From: Pseudomonadota bacterium
GTDB lineage: Bacteria > Pseudomonadota > Gammaproteobacteria > Steroidobacterales > Steroidobacteraceae
Length of the DNA stretch: 57,890 nt
Direction: 5' to 3'
NCBI GenBank assembly: GCA_021808195.1
Contig: JAKBCE010000026.1
Location: forward strand, 1-57,890
Below are positions 22,583 through 29,170 of the stretch, piece after piece. The notes under the pieces were generated by a model. The model was not told the origin of the DNA and did not search any database. It worked only from the letters and a program-made list of their open reading frames with translations. Each line of letters begins with the position of its first letter. The stretch's first letter is position 1. Position numbers and translations under genes: made by a program.

Positions 22583-23595
22583 TCGCGTCCCTGCGGAGAA
22601 TCCGGATCCTCCGCCTCCCTCGGCGCCACCGGCCCGCTCTCCGCCCCATTCTCAGCCGAGACAACCGGCTCCTCACCCGATTCTGTGGCAGGCCTGCAAG
22701 CACCCAGATCCAGCGCGGCCAGAATCGCATCGACTGCAACCAGAAGCCCATCCGGATCCCTCGCGCGCATGCGCAAAACAGACTCCTCGAGCGTGCTTCC
22801 GTCCCGACCCAGCGACATCGCGATCATCGACAGCGACACCCCGCAACGTACTGCAACCAGCGTCACCAGACAGCGCGCGCGGCACAGTGCGCGAACGCGC
22901 GACCGACCCGCCAGCTCGACCGCCGCGACCGACTCCCGCCGCGATACGTAGGCAACCACGCATCGCAACAATTCTCGCTGCCGCCGCTTCGGCTCGGCAA
23001 CGGCTGGTCGAACCGCCGAGTGAATATGCGCCAACGTATCGCGAGAGGATGCAAACGCCAAGGCCAGCTCAGCGTCGACCCCTCGAGCACGCAACACACG
23101 GTATTGGCGTTTCGCTCCCGGCCCCCTGCCGAGCTCCTCCAGTACCGGCACCGGATCGACCCACGGCATGCTATCCGGCTCCCGATACGCACCGTCCGCA
23201 CTCCAGCCGGACCCCGCAAGCGGCCGATGAAGCCACAACACGAATTCCGTACGAAACGCCGCCTGCAGTCGATAAACGCGCAACGGCCGGAAGACCTTTC
23301 CGCTCTGTCCGCTCGCACGATTGACGTGCAACGCGAATGGCACCGTCACGTAACGAAGCATTCGGCCCAACGATACGCGCGCCGGCTCGATCGCCAACTC
23401 AAGCCGATCCCCCTCGCACCGACAGCCGAGCACCCTTCCACCACACCAAAAAAGCATCGACTCGATGCCCTCGATCATCTTACGCCAATCGCCCTCGCTC
23501 TCAACAAGCGGACCTGGTCGACAACCCCTCAACACCACATGAAACACAGCCACCGGACTGTTGTGCATTTCCCGTCGACCGACCCGGCCTCTCAT
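22579..23595 (-). CDS. Degenerate RAYT/Y1-transposase-like protein
   Basis: A 338-residue protein whose N-terminal half follows the REP-associated tyrosine transposase fold: AVFHVVLRG at the start, then a helix (DWRKMIEGIESMLFWCG), ALHVNRASGQSGKVF and RPLRVYR. The position of the catalytic His-x-His pair (normally PNHxH) reads CEGDRLELAIE, so the metal-binding motif appears lost. The C-terminal half has a DnaA/HTH-like segment (LVAVRCGVSLSMIAMSLGRDGSTLEESVLRM) as in many RAYTs, then an acidic tail. The ATG at 23595 follows an excellent GGAGGAG site. It shares a 4-base GTGA overlap with the ABC exporter, which argues for a domesticated, co-expressed protein rather than a mobile element. Confidence 0.65.
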   Translation of the reverse strand: MRGRVGRREMHNSPVAVFHVVLRGCRPGPLVESEGDWRKMIEGIESMLFWCGGRVLGCRCEGDRLELAIEPARVSLGRMLRYVTVPFALHVNRASGQSGKVFRPLRVYRLQAAFRTEFVLWLHRPLAGSGWSADGAYREPDSMPWVDPVPVLEELGRGPGAKRQYRVLRARGVDAELALAFASSRDTLAHIHSAVRPAVAEPKRRQRELLRCVVAYVSRRESVAAVELAGRSRVRALCRARCLVTLVAVRCGVSLSMIAMSLGRDGSTLEESVLRMRARDPDGLLVAVDAILAALDLGACRPATESGEEPVVSAENGAESGPVAPREAEDPDSPQGRE

Positions 23596-24268
23596 GCCAC
23601 TCCTCCTCCGCTCACCCCGCAGAGCCCACACGCGCTCCGATGCGAGGAACGCTGGCGCGGTGTCTTTGCGATAGATACGCGGAATAAGCACATAACGCCA
23701 ACACCATTCACATCAGATAAAAACACGTTACTCCGCGGTACTGCGTGACGCAACCGCTTCCCTCTTGACACGCCAGACCTTCTCGCTATTCCGCCTCCTT
23801 CCCGACCTGCATCCCACTCGCTCCCCCGCTAAATAAAAGCACCCCGCAGTGAAACACAGTTCCTCCCGGTTTGGTCCCCCAAAACCCCGGGTTCGTCCCT
23901 GCTATCAACGGATTCGTCCCAGACTCCCCTACCTCGCACCCAATCCGCACGCCGACTAATCCGGCCTGTGCCTCAAATGAGATCCACCGGCCCCGATCCG
24001 AGAAAACCCCCTCCTGCCGATCAGTCCATGCCACCGACCCATCCCATCCCGTTGATCCACCGCAAACTGGAACCCCAACCTACGTCACAACTACCGACAG
24101 ACTTCCTTCAGATCGACCCTGTGAATTTGCCCGAAATTCACCCCAGTCAACGGCAACTCCCAATACGCACAAATTCTCCGCTTGACAACCAGCCCCTCTC
24201 GTCATGTCGTGATCAGGCTGCCACGGAAACCGGCGCCACCCCGTCGGCAGTGAATTCATCAACAACCC
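23596..24268. other. Divergent control region between the RAYT-ABC pair and the lasso operon
   Basis: About 670 bases with no convincing gene. The plus strand is strikingly C-rich from about 23780 to 24260. It holds three 21-bp-spaced repeats (23868-23920). A TTGACA at 24182-24187 could be a -35 for the lasso operon, but no good -10 lies 17 bp downstream (TGTCGT), so an activator or another sigma factor may be needed. Confidence 0.5.
23868..23920 (+). repeat. Three direct repeats at 21-bp spacing
   Basis: GGTTTGGTCCC (23868-23878), GGGTTCGTCCC (23889-23899) and GGATTCGTCCC (23910-23920) fit GGNTTSGTCCC, each 21 bp from the next, which is two helical turns. They lie in the control region between the RAYT-ABC pair and the lasso operon. 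Read on the minus strand they encode a GTNP/GTKP heptad-like pattern in an open frame that I do not believe is a gene. Confidence 0.6.
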
Positions 24269-24283
24269 ATGAGGAGAGCAATC

Positions 24284-24373
24284 ATGACTGACTATGGCAC
24301 CGTCTCGCAGCAGACAAAGGGGATTGAACCCGGCGTAGGCGAACACAAGCTACGTCCCGGCTTCGTCGCCTAA
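24284..24373 (+). CDS. Lasso peptide precursor (A gene)
   Basis: A 29-codon gene directly upstream of the lasso B and C genes. AGGAG lies 7 bases before the ATG at 24284. The product is a 12-residue leader (MTDYGTVSQQTK) and a 17-residue core (GIEPGVGEHKLRPGFVA). The rules of the family fit: Thr at the penultimate leader position, Gly as core residue 1, and Glu at core position 8 to close an 8-residue isopeptide ring. Gly7/His9 lie next to the closure point and a 9-residue tail would thread the ring. The leader is unusually short; an in-frame ATG at 24269 would add five residues but has no ribosome site, and a stop at 24251-24253 rules out a longer leader. It lacks the YxxP-type recognition motif seen in some leaders. 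Confidence 0.85.
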   Translation: MTDYGTVSQQTKGIEPGVGEHKLRPGFVA

Positions 24374-24380
24374 TCGCATC

Positions 24381-24410
24381 GGCGATGCGCGACTCCCGTC
24401 GCGCATCGCC
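24381..24410 (+). terminator. Perfect 13-bp hairpin between lasso A and B
   Basis: GGCGATGCGCGAC (24381-24393) and GTCGCGCATCGCC (24398-24410) pair completely around a TCCC loop, 7 bases after the precursor stop codon. No T tract follows, so it may stabilise the precursor mRNA or cause partial termination, giving more A than B and C. Hairpins in this position occur in other lasso operons. Confidence 0.75.
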
Positions 24411-24449
24411 CTTATCGACACTCAATCGCCAACCAACCTCTTTTTTGCC

Positions 24450-25142
24450 GTGTATCATCTCTCACAACACGTGTTTGCCTGCAATACCGGACGCCACTGC
24501 ATGTTCCTAGACTTGCGTCGTGACCGCTATTTATCCGTGCCACAGCAGCTCATGGATGAACTTGCACCATACATCGCGAATTGGACGCTCCCCTATCCCG
24601 GCTCTCACACACACCTGCCACCGACCGCACCCATCCGGAATCTCGCTGATGATCTTCTTGAAGCGGGAATAATAGTTTCCACTTTCCACGCACCGCCCAC
24701 GACATCCGCGCAATCCTCTTCGTCCACAATCGCGCAGCGATCTGTGATTGACTGCGATAATCCGGCGCGCAAAAGCACTAACAGACTATCCGCTCTGGTT
24801 GCAATGCTTTACGCCGACTATACGATGCGTCGCTCACCACTGTGGCGAATTACTCAAAATCTCCGCTTATACCCGGAGCAAGCACGTCACAGCTTTGACC
24901 AAGTTTCCTCATTGACCCAAGAGTTCCTATTCATACGCCCCTGGTATCCACGCAATTACCTCTGTCTGTTCGACTCCCTCGCCCTGACGCTGTTCTTGCT
25001 GCACCGCGGAATTCGCGCTCAGTGGATATTTGGCGTTCGCGAAGAGCCTTTCGCCGCACATTGCTGGGTACAGTATGACGCTCTCGTACTTAACGAGCAC
25101 CTCGACAAAACACGTGTATACACTCCAATTATGATTGTCTGA
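24450..25142 (+). CDS. Lasso peptide leader peptidase, B protein (fused RRE and protease)
   Basis: A 230-residue protein of the McjB type that binds and removes the leader peptide. The N-terminal about 80 residues match the PqqD-like recognition element (CMFLDLRRDRYLSVPQQ). The C-terminal half is the transglutaminase-like protease with Cys172 in NYLCLFDSLALTLFLLHRG and His204 in PFAAHCWVQYD. The third residue falls on Glu216 (VLNE), where Asp is common. The start is GTG 24450, with no clear ribosome site, 76 bases after the precursor gene. Base composition is visibly more AT-rich than the window average. The C gene starts 9 bases after it. Confidence 0.9.
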   Translation: MYHLSQHVFACNTGRHCMFLDLRRDRYLSVPQQLMDELAPYIANWTLPYPGSHTHLPPTAPIRNLADDLLEAGIIVSTFHAPPTTSAQSSSSTIAQRSVIDCDNPARKSTNRLSALVAMLYADYTMRRSPLWRITQNLRLYPEQARHSFDQVSSLTQEFLFIRPWYPRNYLCLFDSLALTLFLLHRGIRAQWIFGVREEPFAAHCWVQYDALVLNEHLDKTRVYTPIMIV

Positions 25143-25151
25143 GGACGAGCC

Positions 25152-27044
25152 GTGGACTTTCCATACCTTGCGGTACTGTGGACCCCCGATATACCAGCGC
25201 AACACAACGCTGCAGCGCGAATTCTCGCCTCAATATCAGAACAGGCGTGGCATCCGACGCTTCACAAACACGGCCTTGCAGTCTTCACTCAGGAGCCCAC
25301 CACACCTTACCTGAAAGCGCTACGACTCGGTGACGAGCACGGCGTAATTTTGGGTGCACTATTCAGTCGGTCGAGCGGCCGACTTCAGTCAACGCAAACA
25401 TTGGGACTTGATGCTCAACTGATTCCTCTTGACCGGCAAGCAACACGTCACCTCACTACGAATTATTGGGGCGGCTACGTCGCCCTGTTCTCCGAGCCGC
25501 TTTCCGGTAGAACCTGTGTGATGCGCGAATGTTCAGGCACGCTGTCTTGCTATTACACGACTGTGGTGGGCGTCACGATTGTTTCCTCCGATGCTCGAAA
25601 TCTCGTGCGTCTCTCAGCCATTACACGTGACTCATACCGGAACTGCGACTCAGTTGACATCAATTGGTCATATCTGGCTGGATTCCTCGCATACAGCCAG
25701 CTGCAGATCCGAGAGACCGCCATCAAGAACGTATATGAGCTTCTCGCCGGCGAAACATTGATACGCCGAGACTCCCAGATCTCCATCGAGGTCACTTGGA
25801 ATCCAGTAGAATTCTCGGCCGCAACTTCGCCGGACAATCTCGACACAAATTGCGCGGAATTGCGCGAAACGACGCAATCCTGCATCAACGCATGGGCGCA
25901 CCTTCATCAGTGCATCATCCACAGCCTCTCAGGAGGATTCGATTCCTCGCTACTTCTGGCGCTTCTGTGCAAATCCCCAAATCGCCCGCATGTGGTCTGT
26001 CTGACTCGGTATGCCTCAGGACCGGCGGAGGATGAACGATACTTCGCACGGATCGTCGCAAAGCAGGCGAATACTGAACTGATCGAATGGCCTTGGAATA
26101 TGGCGTCGGATGCGTTGATCGATCCCTCTACCATTCAGCCACTCGACGCGAAGCCTTCAATAAGCTCTCTGATGACTCCATCGGAAACGACGTTCTTTAC
26201 GATGCTCAGAACCACCCGTCGCTTTGACGCTGTCTGGACTGGAGAAGGTGGCGATCATCTCTTTCTCGCTCTCCCAACCACGCTGTGCCTGTCCGACTTC
26301 AAGAAAGCCCGCGGTTTCCGCAAGGGATTTGGTAGCGTAATTTATAATACCGCTCGCCTCACAGGTCGCTCAATTCCGAATCTCTTTCTACGGACCCTTT
26401 TCCCATCCGCATCGGCTCCGCAGAATGCCATAACACTACGCTCACTTCGGCACACGCTACTTGAAACCACCCCGGAAGTCCTGATGGCGTTGGAGGCGTA
26501 CATTCAGCACCCTTGGGCAACTATGAGTCGCAACGTCCCTCCAGGGAAGCGGCAACAGATCCTGCTCCTGTCAGAGGTTCTGAACCGCTTACGTCCTATT
26601 CCTGGCACGCAAGAGTCCATGGAACTTCAACCGCTTTTATCGCAGCCCATCATCGAGCTGTGCCTGCGCATCCCTACCTATCAGCTTCTGTGCAATGGTC
26701 ATGTCCGAGGTCTTGCCCGTAGGGCTTTCGCGTCCGACCTGCCGCACGAAATCCTTGGCCGTGAAGTCAAAGGACAGACTACACATTATGCACTAGGCCT
26801 TCTTCGTCAAAGTCTCCCTCGGGTAGTCACTTCGCTGTTACATGGTGAACTCGTGGATAACGGCCTTGTAAATTCCAAAAAACTCAAGACACTCCTAAGT
26901 GAGCCCGAGTCCATTACGGCTTCCCAAATCTTTCCGCTATTCGCTTGCGTTGCAGCGCAAGCATGGATAAGCGCCTGGAGCCGTACTCCTCTGACACATC
27001 ACGACGTAGCGCGGAGCGCTAATGCATCCACCAACCTGATTTAG
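25152..27044 (+). CDS. Lasso peptide macrolactam synthetase, C protein (asparagine synthetase-like)
   Basis: A 630-residue protein predicted to adenylate the ring-closing Glu and form the Gly1-Glu8 isopeptide bond. The C-terminal synthetase domain has the ATP pyrophosphatase loop SGGFDSS (260-266) and the VWTGEGGDHLF motif. The N-terminal glutamine amidotransferase-like domain starts MDFPYL and so lacks the catalytic Cys2, as in other lasso cyclases that do not use glutamine. The start is a GTG with GAGGACGAG just upstream, 9 bases after the B gene. The last 26 bases overlap, tail to tail, the end of the isopeptidase gene. Confidence 0.92.
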   Translation: MDFPYLAVLWTPDIPAQHNAAARILASISEQAWHPTLHKHGLAVFTQEPTTPYLKALRLGDEHGVILGALFSRSSGRLQSTQTLGLDAQLIPLDRQATRHLTTNYWGGYVALFSEPLSGRTCVMRECSGTLSCYYTTVVGVTIVSSDARNLVRLSAITRDSYRNCDSVDINWSYLAGFLAYSQLQIRETAIKNVYELLAGETLIRRDSQISIEVTWNPVEFSAATSPDNLDTNCAELRETTQSCINAWAHLHQCIIHSLSGGFDSSLLLALLCKSPNRPHVVCLTRYASGPAEDERYFARIVAKQANTELIEWPWNMASDALIDPSTIQPLDAKPSISSLMTPSETTFFTMLRTTRRFDAVWTGEGGDHLFLALPTTLCLSDFKKARGFRKGFGSVIYNTARLTGRSIPNLFLRTLFPSASAPQNAITLRSLRHTLLETTPEVLMALEAYIQHPWATMSRNVPPGKRQQILLLSEVLNRLRPIPGTQESMELQPLLSQPIIELCLRIPTYQLLCNGHVRGLARRAFASDLPHEILGREVKGQTTHYALGLLRQSLPRVVTSLLHGELVDNGLVNSKKLKTLLSEPESITASQIFPLFACVAAQAWISAWSRTPLTHHDVARSANASTNLI

Positions 27045-29091
27045 GCATCTCAAGACCGACGCTGTGCAATTGCTGCGCAGTAACAGCCTTTGGCCCTAAT
27101 AGATTCAATTTGGCCCAATAGAGGTTCCGGAGTCTCGACACTCGAGCTTCCGCCGGAACGTTGAGCCAATGTACGCTATGGCGGTATACGAATGCCTCAA
27201 CATTCGCTCCCACGGCGCGCCATTCCTCAAAGAGTTGACCGACAGCTGGATTCTGGCTGACAAATTCCAGTAGGATCGGACCTTTCGGACGCATCCCGCT
27301 GCCAACCGGATCCATCGCTACGTAATTCTTTATGTTGCCGTCAATAGGGGGCCCGCCCAATCCCCACTGCGACACATTTCTCCAGTGCTCGTTCCCCAAT
27401 GCATATCCTGCAATCGTCCAATCCGCGGGGTCTCCCACCTGCGCCGCGACATATTCAGGATCGGTTTCAATGACATGGGCGGCGAATAGTCCTCCAAAGC
27501 TCCAACCCATGACCATTGCCCGACTGATGCTCACCCCTCGACGCCGCACTTCCCGCGGCACGCTCTCCAGGGTCGATACATCCCCTTCCATTGCGCGCAA
27601 CTCACCCGTCAAACGGTTCGATTTAAACCCGCGAATGTGTGCCCACGTCACCATGCAGACCGCTATGCCGGATTGAACCATTCTGGCCACCGGATATGAC
27701 GAGATCCATTGCGCGTCCTTTGAATATGCTTCGGTGAAGCCATATGCCATTACCGCCAATGGAACAGGTTGGGTCTTGGCGTTCGCCGGCAGGACTAGGA
27801 AGCCCGTACTCACGTCGTGAAATCGATTTTCGATTTTAATGGGCTGGAATTTCAGATTAAGCCGTTGCTCATTCGGGCTCATTGGTGCAATTGGTACCAT
27901 AGAATGTCTGGCTGGAACGATGCGAACCAGCTCTGGTGGAACGTCCATCGTCTGCGCTACGCAAACCCCTACATTCCCGCCTTCATCAAAACTACACGGA
28001 ATGCCAATGCCTCCAAGATCGCCTCTGCGCCATCGAAATGTCGTCAACACACGATCGGTTCTCCAGTTCACCTCCTCCAGCCACCAGCGGTCTGGCCCTC
28101 CCAGACCTCTTGATCCCATCATTTGAATTAGGAGTTTATTCTTACCGACCCATTTCAACCCCGTGATCGCAATGAGATAGTCTCTACGTGAAACCGCCGA
28201 AATCTCGCGAACGCCGTTCGCGTGATCGAGAACGTAAACCCTTTTCGTTCCGTTCCAACCCGCCATCGGCTTCCTGCGATTTCTCCAAATGCGCGTCGAC
28301 ACGACCGCAATTCGGCCAGACTGACTAATCGCCATTGCCTCTATGTTGAACAATGGCAACCCGGAGTGAACGCGTGCGCCGGTCACCACATCGAATATCC
28401 GCGACCGGAACGTGACCATCGACTGAACGACAGCGAGTAGTTGACCGGCTTTCCAAACAAGCTCTGGCGGAATCAGAAACTCACTCATCTTCAATGGCAC
28501 CGACCTCGCCGGCGCACCAATGCTTTTTCCTAATTTCATGACGGCGATGTGAGTGACCGTCTGTCGTGCCCAACGTGGTTCGATATAATGCATCGTTGAA
28601 TAGGCGTCATTCATTTTTACAGAAGCACGGCCTCTCCATTTCCACCCGACCGCGTACGAGTAGGCAAGGAGTCTTGCGCTGGGATTCCATGCACCGAGCA
28701 TCAATTTTCGGCGACTCCATAGAATTGTTGCCATCTGTCCCGTCAGCACATCTGCCTCGATCACTCTCGCAGAAGTACCGTACTCCACATAAGCAATTCG
28801 ATTATTCGTCAGCCACTTGATGTCCGACACGCTGCTCGATGGCTTCACAACACGAACGATGTCCTGTATGTGAAGCAATTGACGCACGACAATCTTCATC
28901 ACGATCCCATTGGATCCCCGCTCAAGCAAATTCTCTGCGAGCAGACGACCATTAGGGGATATTGAGTAGGCAACGACTTTCCAATTTCGAGACAGGTTCC
29001 CTGACTGCTCTACAGCATGAGCACATCTCCAGTACACCGACGATGTCGCGCACCCGAATAGAACAATAGTCCACAATAACCCGCGCTTCAT
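27019..29091 (-). CDS. Lasso isopeptidase-like S9 hydrolase
   Basis: A 690-residue secreted protein. It has a signal peptide (MKRGLLWTIVLFGCATS, possibly a lipobox at FGC), a beta-propeller-like N-terminal domain (about 30-410), and a C-terminal alpha/beta hydrolase of the prolyl oligopeptidase type. The nucleophile is Ser531 in MGWSFGGLF, and the catalytic His is most likely His641 in HSVHWLNVP. The loop that should carry the Asp reads LEFVSQNPAVG, with no acidic residue at the expected place. Proteins of this type (AtxE2 family) open the isopeptide ring of the lasso peptide after import. The ATG at 29091 follows a GGAG. It lies 79 bases downstream of the TonB receptor gene. Confidence 0.85.
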   Translation of the reverse strand: MKRGLLWTIVLFGCATSSVYWRCAHAVEQSGNLSRNWKVVAYSISPNGRLLAENLLERGSNGIVMKIVVRQLLHIQDIVRVVKPSSSVSDIKWLTNNRIAYVEYGTSARVIEADVLTGQMATILWSRRKLMLGAWNPSARLLAYSYAVGWKWRGRASVKMNDAYSTMHYIEPRWARQTVTHIAVMKLGKSIGAPARSVPLKMSEFLIPPELVWKAGQLLAVVQSMVTFRSRIFDVVTGARVHSGLPLFNIEAMAISQSGRIAVVSTRIWRNRRKPMAGWNGTKRVYVLDHANGVREISAVSRRDYLIAITGLKWVGKNKLLIQMMGSRGLGGPDRWWLEEVNWRTDRVLTTFRWRRGDLGGIGIPCSFDEGGNVGVCVAQTMDVPPELVRIVPARHSMVPIAPMSPNEQRLNLKFQPIKIENRFHDVSTGFLVLPANAKTQPVPLAVMAYGFTEAYSKDAQWISSYPVARMVQSGIAVCMVTWAHIRGFKSNRLTGELRAMEGDVSTLESVPREVRRRGVSISRAMVMGWSFGGLFAAHVIETDPEYVAAQVGDPADWTIAGYALGNEHWRNVSQWGLGGPPIDGNIKNYVAMDPVGSGMRPKGPILLEFVSQNPAVGQLFEEWRAVGANVEAFVYRHSVHWLNVPAEARVSRLRNLYWAKLNLLGPKAVTAQQLHSVGLEMPKSGWWMH

Positions 29092-29170
29092 CACATGCAC
29101 GCTCCATTTAACTCGTGGATCTCTTCGTCCCACATATCCCGCAGAATCACTTCACAGTTCGACTATGGCC

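Noticed and set aside
22579..23595. Active insertion sequence
   Set aside because: The HUH site appears lost, no terminal repeats or flanking REP hairpins were seen, and the gene is coupled to a transporter gene.
23786..24034. Minus-strand frame with GTNP/GTKP heptad repeats
   Set aside because: The pattern follows from the 21-bp DNA repeats; there is no convincing ribosome site and no family match.
23596..24283. A second lasso precursor upstream of the B gene
   Set aside because: No other short frame with a ribosome site, Thr at -2 and Gly1 with Asp/Glu at position 7-9 was found.
27019..29091. Loss of the catalytic His in the isopeptidase
   Set aside because: Counting back from the VPAEARVSRLRN segment puts the His of HSVHWLNVP at the expected place, so I report only the Asp as missing.
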